Assembly: GCF_002934685.1 (NCBI RefSeq)
Contig: NZ_NKHL01000097.1
Coordinates: 18,364-82,363 of the forward strand
From: Pseudomonas bohemica
Lineage (GTDB): Bacteria > Pseudomonadota > Gammaproteobacteria > Pseudomonadales > Pseudomonadaceae
DNA: 64,000 nucleotides
Direction: 5' to 3'
The position numbers and the translations under genes were made by a program. The notes under the pieces were generated by a model that was not told the origin of the DNA, searched no databases, and worked only from the letters and a program-made list of their open reading frames with translations. This document shows positions 7,791-17,214 of this stretch, in pieces. How positions within the stretch are numbered: the stretch's first letter is position 1; each line of letters begins with the position of its first letter.

Positions 7791-8930
7791 CTAAGAATCC
7801 CGCCGCAAATCCGGCGGAATCGGCAAATTCTCATTCAACGGATCAGGCCGTTTCCCACGCCCAGCACGGTACTGGCGAATCTGATAGACGTAAGCCAACA
7901 CCTGCGCCACCGCCAAATACAACCCCGCCGGAATCTCCTGTTCCAGCTCAGTGCTGTAATAAATCGACCGCGCCAGCGCCGGAGACTCCAGCAACAAAAT
8001 CTGATGCTGGGCAGCAATCTCGCGTATCTTCAGCGCCATGAAATCGCTACCCTTGGCCAGCAGCGTCGGCGCCCCACCCTTGTCCGGGTCGTACTTGAGG
8101 GCAACGGCATAGTGGGTCGGGTTGGTGATGACCACATCGGCATCCGGGATCGCTGCCATCATCCGCCGCTGCGACATCTCGCGCTGCAACTGCCGAATCC
8201 GCTGCTTGACCTCCGGCCGCCCTTCGCTGTCCTTGTGCTCGTCGCGCACTTCCTGCTTGGTCATCAGGAGCTTCTTGTGCGCTTCCCATAACTGAATTGG
8301 CGCATCCACTGCGGCGATGATTACGAGACCGAGGGCAATCCATAACGTACTCCAGCCCACCAGCTGGAGGCTATGCACGACCGCCGATTCCATCGGTTCG
8401 TGGGCGATAGCCAGCAGATCGTTCTTATCCTTCGCCAGCACCACCACCGCCACCAGCAGCACCACGGAAAATTTCGCCAGGGCCTTGAGCAACTCCACCA
8501 GCGATTTGGTGGAGAACATACGCTTGATGCCAGCGGCAGGATTCATCCGGCTGAACTTGGGCGCCATGGAGCCGGCGGCGAACAGCCAGCCACCCAGGGA
8601 GATCGGGCCGATCAGCGCCGCCAGGGTCAGGGCGATCAGCAGCGGCTGCAACGACAGCAGCGCTGCCTTACCCGACGCCATCAACATCAGCCCCATGGAG
8701 CGCTCATCCATGAGTGCATCGCGAGAAATGACGAAGTTGTCGCGCATCAGTTGCATCAGCATTTCCGCCATGGAGCCGCCAAACGCCAGCAGGCCGGCAG
8801 CCCCGACGATCATCACGAAAACCGTGTTCAGCTCTTTGGAGCGGGCGATCTCGCCCTTCTCCCGCGCGTCACGTTTGCGTTTGTCCGTGGGGTCTTCTGT
8901 CTTGTCCTGCCCACTCTCGCTTTCAGCCAT
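7791..8930 (-). CDS. flhB: Flagellar export switch protein FlhB
   Basis: FlhB is the export gate component whose self-cleavage switches export from rod/hook to filament substrates. The product is 379 residues: a charged N-terminus, four hydrophobic segments between about 35 and 210, and a cytosolic domain. The autocleavage site NPTH is intact at 270-273. The C-terminal tail after 350 is polar and proline-containing. It is the last gene of the run fliL-fliM-fliN-fliO-fliP-fliQ-fliR-flhB, one base after fliR, and is followed by repeats without a clear terminator. Confidence 0.97.
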   Translation of the reverse strand: MAESESGQDKTEDPTDKRKRDAREKGEIARSKELNTVFVMIVGAAGLLAFGGSMAEMLMQLMRDNFVISRDALMDERSMGLMLMASGKAALLSLQPLLIALTLAALIGPISLGGWLFAAGSMAPKFSRMNPAAGIKRMFSTKSLVELLKALAKFSVVLLVAVVVLAKDKNDLLAIAHEPMESAVVHSLQLVGWSTLWIALGLVIIAAVDAPIQLWEAHKKLLMTKQEVRDEHKDSEGRPEVKQRIRQLQREMSQRRMMAAIPDADVVITNPTHYAVALKYDPDKGGAPTLLAKGSDFMALKIREIAAQHQILLLESPALARSIYYSTELEQEIPAGLYLAVAQVLAYVYQIRQYRAGRGKRPDPLNENLPIPPDLRRDS

Positions 8931-8931
8931 G

Positions 8932-9717
8932 TCAGCGTGCCTTGACCATGTCCTTGAGCAACTGCAAGGCGTCGACCGCCAGCGGTTGGTATTGATTGAG
9001 AATGTCGCCGAGGGAGATCCACAGAATCCCCATGCCCAGCACCAGCGTCAACGGAAAACCGATGGAGAAGATGTTCAGCTGCGGCGCGGCGCGGGTCATC
9101 ACGCCCATGGCGATGTTGACCACCAGCAGCGCCGTGATCGCAGGTAACACCAGGATGAGCGCCGCCCCAAGCACCCAGCCCAGACGCAGCACCAGCTCCC
9201 AGAAATCGGCGGCCACCAGCCCCTCGCCCACCGGCAGCGTGGTGAAGCTCTCGATCAGCACTTCGAACACCACCAGATGCCCGTTCATGGCCAGAAACAG
9301 CAGCGTGACAAGCATGGTAAAGAATTGACCGATCACTGCGGTCGATACCCCGTTGACCGGGTCGACCATGGACGCGAAGCCCATGCCCATCTGGATCGCC
9401 ACGATTTGCCCGGCGATCACGAACGCCTGAAAGAACAACTGCAGCGACAACCCGAGCGCGGCGCCGATGATGATCTGTTCGCCGATCAGCAGCAGCGCAC
9501 TGAGGTCCAGCGCGTGCACCTCAGGCATCGGCGGCAGACTCGGGGCGACGACAACCGTGATGGCCAGCGCCAGATAGAGGCGCACACGTTTGGGCACCAG
9601 CGTCGTGCCGAAGATCGGCATCGTCATCAGCACCGTCGCAATCCGGAACAACGGCAGCATGAACGCGGCAACCCAGGTGCTGATCTGCGTGTCGGTCAGC
9701 GCCAGCACAGGCTCCAT
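8932..9717 (-). CDS. fliR: Flagellar export gate protein FliR
   Basis: Inner-membrane component of the FliPQR export-gate core. The product is 261 residues, with six strongly hydrophobic stretches and typical FliR segments such as GQIVAIQMGMGFASMVDPVNG. It lies 7 bases after fliQ and one base before flhB, so the genes are tightly cotranscribed. Length and order match other Pseudomonas. Confidence 0.96.
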   Translation of the reverse strand: MEPVLALTDTQISTWVAAFMLPLFRIATVLMTMPIFGTTLVPKRVRLYLALAITVVVAPSLPPMPEVHALDLSALLLIGEQIIIGAALGLSLQLFFQAFVIAGQIVAIQMGMGFASMVDPVNGVSTAVIGQFFTMLVTLLFLAMNGHLVVFEVLIESFTTLPVGEGLVAADFWELVLRLGWVLGAALILVLPAITALLVVNIAMGVMTRAAPQLNIFSIGFPLTLVLGMGILWISLGDILNQYQPLAVDALQLLKDMVKAR

Positions 9718-9724
9718 TCGCCGA

Positions 9725-9994
9725 TCAGCCGATGACTTGAGGAATGCTGGTGTACAAGTTGGTGATGTACTCCATGAACGTGCGGACCAGCCACGGGCCG
9801 ACGACGATCAGGGTAATCAACATGACCAACAGGCGCGGCAGAAAACTCAGGGTCTGTTCGTTGATCTGCGTGGCTGCCTGGAACATCGATACCAGCAGGC
9901 CGACGATCAGGCTCGGCACCACGAGAATCGCTACCATGGTGGTGGTCAGCCACAGCGCTTCGCGAAACAGGTCTACAGCAACTTCCGGGGTCAT
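9725..9994 (-). CDS. fliQ: Flagellar export gate protein FliQ
   Basis: Small membrane protein of the FliPQR gate. With the ATG at 9994 it is 89 residues (MTPEVAVDLFREALWL...), the standard length; three extra codons upstream are open but do not belong to the family. Two hydrophobic helices lie around 15-40 and 52-75. It lies between fliP and fliR in the usual order. Confidence 0.96.
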   Translation of the reverse strand: MTPEVAVDLFREALWLTTTMVAILVVPSLIVGLLVSMFQAATQINEQTLSFLPRLLVMLITLIVVGPWLVRTFMEYITNLYTSIPQVIG

Positions 9995-10019
9995 GCCGGG
10001 CACTCCTCGTCAGACAGGT

Positions 10020-10763
10020 TCATACGCCGCCGAAACTGCCGGCCAGCGTGCCGATGATCAGCGCCCAGCCATCCACCAGCACAAACAGCATGATCTTGAA
10101 CGGCAGGGAAATAATCAGGGGAGAGAGCATCATCATACCCATGGCCATCAGCACACTGGCGACGACCAGATCGATGATCAGAAACGGGATGAAAATCATG
10201 AAGCCGATCTGAAAGGCGGTTTTCAGCTCCGAGGTCACGAACGCCGGCACGATGATGGTCAGCGGCGCGGCATCGGGGGTGGGGATGTCAGTGCGCTTGG
10301 ACAGACGCATGAACAGCTCCAAGTCGCTGGAACGGGTCTGCGCCAGCATGAAGTCCTTGATCGGCACTTCGGCCTTGGCCACGGCATCCTGAGCGGTCAT
10401 TTTCTCGGCGAGATAGGGTTGCAAGGCGTCGTTGTTCACTCGGTCGAACACCGGGGCCATGATAAACATGGTCAGGAACAGCGCCATGCCGGTAAGGATC
10501 TGGTTCGATGGCGTCTGCTGCAAGCCAAGGGCTTGCCGCAGGATCGAGAACACGATGATGATCCGGGTGAAACTGGTCATCAGCATGACGAACGCCGGAA
10601 TGAAGCTCAGCGCTGTCATGATCAAGAGGATCTGCAGGCTGACCGAGTACTCCTGCTGCCCGTTGGCACCGGTGCCCAGGGTGATCGCCGGAATCGACAA
10701 CGGGTCGGCGGCGAACGCCAACGGCGCTGCCAGCAGCAACAGCAGCGTCAAAACAATACGCAT
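10020..10763 (-). CDS. fliP: Flagellar export gate protein FliP
   Basis: Core protein of the export gate. The product is 247 residues. A cleavable signal peptide of about 18 residues ([18 protein letters not shown]) is followed by the periplasmic segment and by four hydrophobic helices. Conserved stretches include [19 protein letters not shown] and the C-terminal [16 protein letters not shown]. Its ATG shares one base with the fliO stop (TGATG), indicating coupled translation. Confidence 0.97.
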   Translation of the reverse strand: MRIVLTLLLLLAAPLAFAADPLSIPAITLGTGANGQQEYSVSLQILLIMTALSFIPAFVMLMTSFTRIIIVFSILRQALGLQQTPSNQILTGMALFLTMFIMAPVFDRVNNDALQPYLAEKMTAQDAVAKAEVPIKDFMLAQTRSSDLELFMRLSKRTDIPTPDAAPLTIIVPAFVTSELKTAFQIGFMIFIPFLIIDLVVASVLMAMGMMMLSPLIISLPFKIMLFVLVDGWALIIGTLAGSFGGV

Positions 10764-11350
10764 CAGTTCTTATCCTTCTGACCCGGGCTGCCCAGTCCGT
10801 CTTTGCCTGGACGCGGCATGATCATGCCTTTGTTGCCCAGCACGTCCATCAGGCGTCTGGCGAATTCCGGCGTCGTGTGCTGGGTTTCCGGCACCTGGAC
10901 CGGCTCGCTCATCACATGCAGCGCGGTGATGCTGCCGGGCGAGACCCCCAGGAGCACCTGCTCGTTGCCGACCTGGACCAAGACCAACCGATCACGCGGC
11001 CCGAGGGCGCGGGAACCGACCAGTTCGATGACCTGATTGCCCGCAGGCCCCGTACGCTGCACCCGGCGCATCAGCCAGGCGAGGACGAAAATCAGCCCGA
11101 CCACCAGCAACAGGCCCAGCACCAGCTGCAGCAACTGGCCCCCGATGCCGCTGCTCAACGTGCTGGACACCGCGGGCGCCGTCACTGGCGCAGTGGCCGG
11201 GGCGACAGCGGCGGCAGGCGCGGCGGTTGTGGCCGGCGCGACAGCAGACGTGGCTGGACCGGCAGCCATGACCGCCCACGACGTTACCAGCAGCATCAGC
11301 CCCGCCAGCCCTTTCAGCCCTTTCAGCCCTTTCACAAAAAAAACGCCCAC
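10763..11350 (-). CDS. fliO: Flagellar export gate assembly protein FliO
   Basis: FliO helps assemble the FliP ring. The product is up to 195 residues: an N-terminal hydrophobic signal (about 12-30), a long Ala/Pro/Thr/Val-rich periplasmic segment, one transmembrane helix around 75-95 ([22 protein letters not shown]), and a conserved cytosolic domain ([22 protein letters not shown]). The start is uncertain. A GTG directly abuts the fliN stop at 11351, and a second GTG lies five codons in (11335), after a run of eight T. A 9-base tandem repeat encodes (KGL)x3 just after. Confidence 0.9.
   Translation of the reverse strand: MGVFFVKGLKGLKGLAGLMLLVTSWAVMAAGPATSAVAPATTAAPAAAVAPATAPVTAPAVSSTLSSGIGGQLLQLVLGLLLVVGLIFVLAWLMRRVQRTGPAGNQVIELVGSRALGPRDRLVLVQVGNEQVLLGVSPGSITALHVMSEPVQVPETQHTTPEFARRLMDVLGNKGMIMPRPGKDGLGSPGQKDKN
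11307..11333. repeat. 9-base tandem repeat at the 5' end of fliO
   Basis: AGCCCTTTC occurs three times in a row, encoding Lys-Gly-Leu three times in the N-region of FliO. Being in multiples of three, changes in copy number would keep the frame and lengthen or shorten the signal N-region. Confidence 0.85.
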
Positions 11351-11815
11351 TTAACGCAGCTTCTTGATGCGTTCGCTCGGGCTGATCACATCGGTGAGGC
11401 GAATGCCGAACTTCTCGTTCACCACGACCACTTCACCGTGGGCGATCAGCGTACCGTTGACCAGCACGTCCAGCGGCTCGCCGGCCAGACGATCAAGCTC
11501 GATCACCGATCCCTGGTTCAGTTGCAGCAGGTTGCGGATGTTGATGTCGGTGCTGCCCACTTCCATGGAAATCGAAACCGGGATGTCGAGGATCACGTCC
11601 AGGTTCGGGCCGTCCAGCGACACCGGACCATTGTTTTTCGGCACGCTGCCAAACTCTTCCATTGCAAGGCGATTGCTCGAGGAATTACCGGCGTCGGCGG
11701 CCAGCAGTGCGTCGATGTCGGCTTGGCCACCCTCTCCGGCTTCATCCAGGGCCGCAGCCCACTCGTCGGCCAGCGCCTGGTCGTCTGCGGAATTCATTTC
11801 GTTTTCATTAGCCAT
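11351..11815 (-). CDS. fliN: Flagellar motor switch protein FliN
   Basis: C-ring protein of the SpoA family that binds CheY-P and FliH. The product is 154 residues: an acidic, poorly conserved N-terminus (about 1-65), then the conserved SpoA domain with ILDIPVSISMEVGSTDINIR and LNQGSVIELDRLAGEPLDVL. It lies between fliM and fliO, 64 bases after fliM and directly abutting fliO. Confidence 0.96.
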   Translation of the reverse strand: MANENEMNSADDQALADEWAAALDEAGEGGQADIDALLAADAGNSSSNRLAMEEFGSVPKNNGPVSLDGPNLDVILDIPVSISMEVGSTDINIRNLLQLNQGSVIELDRLAGEPLDVLVNGTLIAHGEVVVVNEKFGIRLTDVISPSERIKKLR

Positions 11816-11879
11816 GGTTGTCCTCGGGGAGCAATAGCAAATCGTTTACACAGCACATTCTGAAGCTGACGACAAAACA

Positions 11880-12848
11880 TCAGCGGCGTTCTACCGGTTC
11901 GATCACTTGCAGGGCCAGATTACCCTTGTGCGAACCCAGCTTGACCTTGAACGACGGCACGCCGTTGGCGCGCATGACCAGGTGATCGTTCAGCTCGACC
12001 GGAATCACGTCGCCCGGCTGCATGTGCAGGATGTCCCTCAACTTGAGCTGACGACGGGCCACCGTCGCACTCAAGGGCACCGCCACGTCCAGCACGTCTT
12101 GCTTGAGGGCGTTGACCCAGCGCTCATCCTGATCGTCCAGGTCGGACTGGAAGCCGGCGTCGAGCATTTCGCGTACCGGCTCGATCATTGAATACGGCAT
12201 GGTCACGTGCAGGTCGCCACCACCGCCATCGAGTTCGATGTGGAACGTGGAGACCACAATTGCCTCGCTCGGGCCGACGATGTTGGCCATGGCCGGGTTC
12301 ACTTCCGAGTTGATGTACTCGAAATTGACTTCCATGATCGCCTGCCAGGCTTCTTTCATGTCGATGAACGCCTGATCCAGCACCATCCTCACCACGCGCA
12401 GCTCGGTCGGGGTGAATTCCCGGCCTTCGATCTTGGCGTGACGGCCATCGCCACCGAAGAAGTTATCCACCAGTTTGAACACCAGCTTGGCGTCCAGGAT
12501 GAACAACGCGGTGCCGCGCAACGGCTTGATCTTGACCAGGTTCAGACTGGTCGGCACATACAGCGAATGCACGTACTCGCCGAACTTCATCACCTGCACG
12601 CCGCCCACTGCCACGTCCGCAGAGCGGCGCAGCAGGTTGAACATGCTGATGCGGGTATATCGGGCGAAACGCTCGTTGATCATTTCCAGGGTCGGCATAC
12701 GTCCGCGGACGATGCGGTCCTGGCTGGTCAGGTCATAACTCTTGACGCTGCCAGGTTCCATAACGCTTTCGGTCTGCACCAGACCATCGTCCACGCCATG
12801 CAGCAGCGCGTCGATTTCATCCTGGGACAGCAGGTCTTGCACGGCCAT
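11880..12848 (-). CDS. fliM: Flagellar motor switch protein FliM
   Basis: C-ring protein that receives CheY-P. The product is 322 residues. The N-terminal CheY-P-binding peptide LLSQDEIDALL (6-16) is intact, followed by the CheC-like middle domain and a C-terminal SpoA domain (LRDILHMQPGDVIPVEL). It lies 9 bases after fliL in the fliL operon. Confidence 0.97.
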   Translation of the reverse strand: MAVQDLLSQDEIDALLHGVDDGLVQTESVMEPGSVKSYDLTSQDRIVRGRMPTLEMINERFARYTRISMFNLLRRSADVAVGGVQVMKFGEYVHSLYVPTSLNLVKIKPLRGTALFILDAKLVFKLVDNFFGGDGRHAKIEGREFTPTELRVVRMVLDQAFIDMKEAWQAIMEVNFEYINSEVNPAMANIVGPSEAIVVSTFHIELDGGGGDLHVTMPYSMIEPVREMLDAGFQSDLDDQDERWVNALKQDVLDVAVPLSATVARRQLKLRDILHMQPGDVIPVELNDHLVMRANGVPSFKVKLGSHKGNLALQVIEPVERR

Positions 12849-12857
12849 GTCGTGGTC

Positions 12858-13361
12858 CTACTGCAGTACGTAGTTAGTGAAAAGTACCTGATCGATGACG
12901 CTTTTGTTCAGCTCTTTCTGCCCGACTTCCTGAACCACCGCAGCGGCTTTCTGGCGCAGCATTTCCATGCCCACCGGCGTTGCGATGGTGTCGAACGGCT
13001 GCCCGGAGAACATCATCACCAGGTTGTTGCGAATGACCGGCATGTGCACTTTCAACGCCTCCAGATCGGCGTGATCACGGGCCAGCAAGGTAATGCTGAC
13101 CTGCATGTAGCGCTGCCGGCCGTTGACGTTGTAGTTGACCACGAAAGGCGGTGTCAGCGGTTCGAAGATCGCTTCCTTCTTGACGTTGGCAGCCTCAGCC
13201 GCCAGCGCGGGATCAGGCTTGCTCTCGGCCTTGTGCATGATGAACCAGGTCGCGCCGACCGACAGCCCGACAGCCAGCAACAGGCCCACCACCACAAGAA
13301 TGATGACCTTCAGCTTGCCTTTTTTCGCGGGGTCTTTAACTGCGTCGTCGCTCTTCGCCAT
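12858..13361 (-). CDS. fliL: Flagellar basal body-associated protein FliL
   Basis: Single-pass inner-membrane protein that surrounds the stators and supports torque. The product is 167 residues: a Lys-rich cytosolic N-terminus (MAKSDDAVKDPAKKGKLK), one transmembrane helix around 18-40, and a periplasmic domain with the family segment EPLTPPFVVNYN. It is first in the fliLMNOPQR-flhB operon, with a strong sigma-54 element 52 bases upstream. Confidence 0.95.
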   Translation of the reverse strand: MAKSDDAVKDPAKKGKLKVIILVVVGLLLAVGLSVGATWFIMHKAESKPDPALAAEAANVKKEAIFEPLTPPFVVNYNVNGRQRYMQVSITLLARDHADLEALKVHMPVIRNNLVMMFSGQPFDTIATPVGMEMLRQKAAAVVQEVGQKELNKSVIDQVLFTNYVLQ

Positions 13362-13412
13362 GCCAATAATCCGTCACTATCCAAGGGGTTCGGTGTTACG
13401 TGACAGAGCAAG

Positions 13413-13428
13413 AGCAAGGGTTGTGCCA
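13413..13428 (-). promoter_or_regulatory. Sigma-54 promoter of the fliL operon
   Basis: The minus strand reads TGGCACAACCCTTGCT, a perfect match to TGGCAC-N5-TTGCW. The start point would be about 40 bases before the fliL ATG. Confidence 0.85.
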
Positions 13429-13483
13429 GAGTTGGCGCGCAGGGAGGTGGGGCTTTTGATTCTGCCCGAAGGAGCGCAAGAGC

Positions 13484-13552
13484 GTGCTTGTCCGCAAACG
13501 GCCGTATCAGACGGTGCGGATGAGGCTGATAGCCGTCTTCGCGGGCAAGCAC
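13484..13552. repeat. REP-type palindrome between fliL and fliK
   Basis: GTGCTTGTCCGC and GCGGGCAAGCAC are inverted with one mismatch over 12 bases. The core CCGTCTTCGCGGGCAAGC is a common Pseudomonas REP sequence. It lies between the end of fliK and the fliL promoter and may stabilise or end the fliK message. Confidence 0.75.
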
Positions 13553-13590
13553 ACTTCTACGTCTGCGGCAGAAGGGAGCTTGCCTGTCGG

Positions 13591-14997
13591 TCAGGCGTAA
13601 TAGTCGACCGCGCTGGAGCCGATAACGGTCAACGGCGCGCTCGCCGCCGCCGACGCTGTATCGATTGGTGCGCCGTTGGCGATCAGATCGCTGCCGTTGG
13701 AACTGCCGGAGCCGCTGCTGTCATTACCGCGCTGGCCGTCGCCACCCGACTGCTGCTGGGCCTGCTGCTGCCAGCCACGGGACTGATCCGAAACGTTGAC
13801 GTCGACCTGGCCCATGCCCTGCTGGACGAAGGAATCACGCAGACGCGACATCTGGCTTTCCAACGCTTCACGCACGCCGACATGGGCGCTCATGAAAGTC
13901 ACCTGAGTCTGCTGATCTGCCGCCATATTGACGCGAATGTCCAGACGACCCAGTTCAGCAGGCTCCAACTGAATGTCGGCCTGCTTGAGATTTTGACTGG
14001 ACAGATACATGACGCGGTTGACCACGCCTTCGGTCCAGCCACTCTGGTTCATGGCCAGCGGCTGATTGATCAAGGGCGCAGGCGCAGGCGCATTGTCTTT
14101 CACCTGTGCCGCTTGGGACAGCGCCGCCAGACGCTCGGCGAAGTTGTCCACTCGGGTGTCGCTGCCAGCGCTCTTGGTGTCCTTCAGGCCATCGGCCAGC
14201 AGACCGCTGAAGCCCTTGTCGCCGCCGCCCTCGGTGGTGCTCTTGTCTACGGGTTGATCGCCCAGCGCCGCCAGATTACTAACTTGCAGCTGCGTTGGAT
14301 CGGCATTTGGGTCCTGCTTACCGGAGGCCTTGTTCGCGTCGTTCGTATTGCCGGCCGCTTGTGCCGTCTGCCGGGTGTGGTTTTCCAGTGCGACCTGCAC
14401 GGCCGTTAGCCCTTCGAGCGGATCGGCCGAAGGATCGAACTTTTCGTCGTTGGCATCTGCCGGCGCCTGGACCACAGGCGCAGGAACGACCGGCGCTGCA
14501 GCGGCCAGCACAGCTGGATCGACCGCAGGCTGCGCATCAACCGCCGGCGGCTCTACAGGCGGCACGGGTTCCTGAGGCGCGGCGACGACCAGCGTCGGGT
14601 CAAGGACCGCAGCCGTGACGCTGGTGTCATCGGACGTGTGCGTGGTATCAGAAGCGTCGTCATCGCTTTTGTCGTTGCTGTCATTGCCGTCAGCCTTGCC
14701 GTGGTCAGCCTTGGCAGGCAAACCGTTGCCGTTATCGGCAACCGTCTTGTCGGAAGCGGCAGGAGAGTGGGTGGCATCGCTCTTGCTGTGAACTGCCGGA
14801 CTCTTGGCACTTGCAGACTTGGCAGGGCTGTCATCGACGCTGTTTGCCTTGGCCGGGGCCTGCTTGGCGAACACGCTTGAAAAGCTGGAAGTGTTGTCCT
14901 TGACGGGGTCCGGTGCCTTCGCCGATGTGGCGGTGCTGGCTTTCTGGGCCTTTGCAGCCGTCAGAGCCGTCATTAATGGATTGTTGGCGAGGGCCAT
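13591..14997 (-). CDS. fliK: Flagellar hook-length control protein FliK
   Basis: Exported molecular ruler that sets hook length and triggers the FlhB switch. The product is 468 residues: a long low-complexity N-terminal and middle region rich in Ala, Asp, Ser, Lys and Pro, and a conserved C-terminal domain from about 320 (LKQADIQLEPAELGRLDIRV, VREALESQMSRLRD). The tail contains a Gln/Gly/Ser-rich linker, RGWQQQAQQQSGGDGQRG. It has its own sigma-54 promoter just upstream and is alone between REP DNA and hptB. Confidence 0.95.
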   Translation of the reverse strand: MALANNPLMTALTAAKAQKASTATSAKAPDPVKDNTSSFSSVFAKQAPAKANSVDDSPAKSASAKSPAVHSKSDATHSPAASDKTVADNGNGLPAKADHGKADGNDSNDKSDDDASDTTHTSDDTSVTAAVLDPTLVVAAPQEPVPPVEPPAVDAQPAVDPAVLAAAAPVVPAPVVQAPADANDEKFDPSADPLEGLTAVQVALENHTRQTAQAAGNTNDANKASGKQDPNADPTQLQVSNLAALGDQPVDKSTTEGGGDKGFSGLLADGLKDTKSAGSDTRVDNFAERLAALSQAAQVKDNAPAPAPLINQPLAMNQSGWTEGVVNRVMYLSSQNLKQADIQLEPAELGRLDIRVNMAADQQTQVTFMSAHVGVREALESQMSRLRDSFVQQGMGQVDVNVSDQSRGWQQQAQQQSGGDGQRGNDSSGSGSSNGSDLIANGAPIDTASAAASAPLTVIGSSAVDYYA

Positions 14998-15033
14998 GTT
15001 GATCTCCGCAAGAGCACGATTACACAGAGATAA

Positions 15034-15049
15034 AGCAAATGGCGGGCCA
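15034..15049 (-). promoter_or_regulatory. Sigma-54 promoter of fliK
   Basis: The minus strand reads TGGCCCGCCATTTGCT with exact GG-N10-GC spacing, 36 bases ahead of the fliK ATG. The leader would be only about 25 bases. Confidence 0.75.
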
Positions 15050-15075
15050 GAGTTGGAAGTTTTGCGTACACAGCA

Positions 15076-15468
15076 TCAATGACTGGCAAGCGTGGTCTGC
15101 AATTCAACGTCGAATATGTCGCGCACCACGCAGAATTCGCTGTCGATGTCTTGGACCAACTGCGTGACTCGCGCCTCGCTGACCGCACCCTGACCGCGGA
15201 CCAGATCTTCGAGTTCTCCACACAACTGCGCCAGATGAGCGGCACCCATATTGCTGCTGCTGCCTTTGAAGCTGTGGGCCAGCAAGCCTAGCTGGTCCAG
15301 GTGGGTCTGCGAGGCCGCAGAGAAATCAGCGGCCTGGATCAACCCGTTCAAATCGGTGACACGGGCTTGCGAATCCCTGATGAATATATGAAGCAATGCC
15401 GGATATTCGGTCTCCATGACATCGCGCAACGTATTGAGTACGGTCAAATCCACATGTTCTTCCAACAC
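15076..15468 (-). CDS. hptB: Histidine phosphotransfer protein HptB
   Basis: HPt relay protein that passes phosphate from hybrid sensor kinases to the receiver of HsbR. The product is 130 residues; the phosphoacceptor is His65 in LLAHSFKGSSSNMGA. The start is a GTG with AAGGAG seven bases upstream. It lies 30 bases after hsbR on the same strand and forms an hsbA-hsbR-hptB operon placed between fliJ and fliK, as in P. putida. Confidence 0.93.
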   Translation of the reverse strand: MLEEHVDLTVLNTLRDVMETEYPALLHIFIRDSQARVTDLNGLIQAADFSAASQTHLDQLGLLAHSFKGSSSNMGAAHLAQLCGELEDLVRGQGAVSEARVTQLVQDIDSEFCVVRDIFDVELQTTLASH

Positions 15469-15498
15469 TTGCTCACTCCTTGATCAAGAATCGCGGGA

Positions 15499-17214
15499 TT
15501 ATGCCAGACCCTCCCACGCAAACTCCACAGACGCCGTACGGCCATCTTCCGACCACCGGCAGCGATCGCTGAGCTGACGAACCAGGCTCAACCCGCGCCC
15601 TGACAGTTGGTCAATCGCAGGCGGCAGCGCCAGGACATGCTGGACGTCGAAGCCGCTGCCGCTGTCGTGTACCTGGACGGTCAGGCGACCACCCTGAGCT
15701 ACCGGGATTATCTGAAAATTAAAGCGGATGAACCCATACTCCAGCGCGTCCAGCCGCTCACCGCGTTGCTGGTAGTAAAGCGCAAATCCTTCGGCGTCGC
15801 ATTTGAGCGCCGAATCCAGCCCGAGGACGCCGTGCTCCAGGGCATTGCTGTACAGCTCGGCCAGCACGATGTACAGCTCGCTGCTTTGCTGACGCAGGCC
15901 GTGGACCTCTTGCAACAGTTGCAGCAAATAGGGCAGCGGGTTGAAACGTTTGAGGGTCGAGGCCCGGAATTCGAAACTCGCCGACCAGTCCAGCGGGCTG
16001 GAATCGCCGCTGTCGGTATAGACCACTGACGGCAGGCCGAGGGATTCCGGTTCGGTGAACCCCACCTCCAGCATGCTCACGTCATCACGCACCTGCCCGC
16101 GAAACCGTGCCAGGGCCCACTGCACCTCTTCAATCAGCGTCGCCGGATTGCGATTGGAGACGAACACGTTTTGCAGACGCCGCGCGCCGAACATTTCTCC
16201 GCTTTCGTCAGTACTGTCCACCACGCCGTCGGACAATAGAAATACTCGGTCGCCGGCGCCGAATGGATAGACTTGGGTGTTGTCATCGAAACTGCTGGCG
16301 CTCAGCACACCCAACGGCAAATGCGCCGACACCAGCGGCGTGTGCGGGCGCCCGTCGCTGTGCAGCAGATAGCCATCCGGCAGGCCGCCGTTCCAGACCT
16401 CCACCAGCTGCTGTTTGAAGTTCACGCAAATCAGCGCTGCGCAGCAAAACATGTCGACCGGCAGAATCCGCTTGAGCTTGGCATTCATCTCACGCAGGGT
16501 TTCCGGCAGGCCGTAACCCTTGGCCGTCATGCCGTAGAACACCTCGGCCAGCGGCATGGCACCGACCGCCGCAGGCAGGCCGTGGCCAGTGAAATCGCCG
16601 AGCAGCACATGCATGTTGCCGGACGGCGCCCAGGCCGCCAGCAGCAGATCACCGTTGAACAGCGCGTAAGGTGATTGCAGGTAGCGGATGTTCGGCGCGC
16701 TGAGGCAGCCGGAGTGGGCGATCTGATCGAATACCGCTTTGGCCACGCGCTGTTCGTTGAGCAGGTATTTGTGGTGCCGGGCAATCAGGTCGCGCTGTTG
16801 CAGGACGGTTTCCTGCAACAACCGCAGGCGGTTCATCGCATTGATCTTGGCGGCGAGCACCACTTGGTTGTAGGGCTTGGCGACGAAGTCATCACCCCCG
16901 GCATCCAGGCAACGCGCGAGCGCTTCGCCTTCGGTGAGGGAGGTCAGGAAGATGATCGGGACCAGCGCCTCACCGGCCAGCTCCTTGATCCGTCGCGCGG
17001 CCTCGAAACCGTCCATCACCGGCATCAAGGCGTCCATCAATACCAGCTGCGGGCGGCGCCGTTGGAACAGAGCAACCGCCTCAGCCCCATCGCAGGCGCT
17101 CAGCACCTCATGCCCCTGGCGGCTGATGATCGCCGAGAGCAGCATGCGGTCGCTGGCATTGTCATCGGCGATGAGGATTGTCAGACGCTCAGGTGGTGCT
17201 GACTCCACCATCAC
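15499..17214 (-). CDS. hsbR: Response regulator phosphatase/kinase HsbR
   Basis: Three-domain regulator of 571 residues. Residues 8-125 are a receiver with phosphorylation site Asp61 (MDALMPVMDG). The middle is a PP2C/SpoIIE phosphatase with the metal-site segment LLGDFTGHGLPAAVGAMPL. The C-terminus from about 425 is an anti-sigma-type HATPase (VLAELYSNALEHG, DSGSGFD). In P. aeruginosa it sets the phosphorylation of HsbA under HptB control, linking Gac signalling, FlgM and c-di-GMP. The start is a GTG at 17214 overlapping the hsbA stop (GTGA); an ATG follows one codon later. Confidence 0.95.
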   Translation of the reverse strand: MMVESAPPERLTILIADDNASDRMLLSAIISRQGHEVLSACDGAEAVALFQRRRPQLVLMDALMPVMDGFEAARRIKELAGEALVPIIFLTSLTEGEALARCLDAGGDDFVAKPYNQVVLAAKINAMNRLRLLQETVLQQRDLIARHHKYLLNEQRVAKAVFDQIAHSGCLSAPNIRYLQSPYALFNGDLLLAAWAPSGNMHVLLGDFTGHGLPAAVGAMPLAEVFYGMTAKGYGLPETLREMNAKLKRILPVDMFCCAALICVNFKQQLVEVWNGGLPDGYLLHSDGRPHTPLVSAHLPLGVLSASSFDDNTQVYPFGAGDRVFLLSDGVVDSTDESGEMFGARRLQNVFVSNRNPATLIEEVQWALARFRGQVRDDVSMLEVGFTEPESLGLPSVVYTDSGDSSPLDWSASFEFRASTLKRFNPLPYLLQLLQEVHGLRQQSSELYIVLAELYSNALEHGVLGLDSALKCDAEGFALYYQQRGERLDALEYGFIRFNFQIIPVAQGGRLTVQVHDSGSGFDVQHVLALPPAIDQLSGRGLSLVRQLSDRCRWSEDGRTASVEFAWEGLA

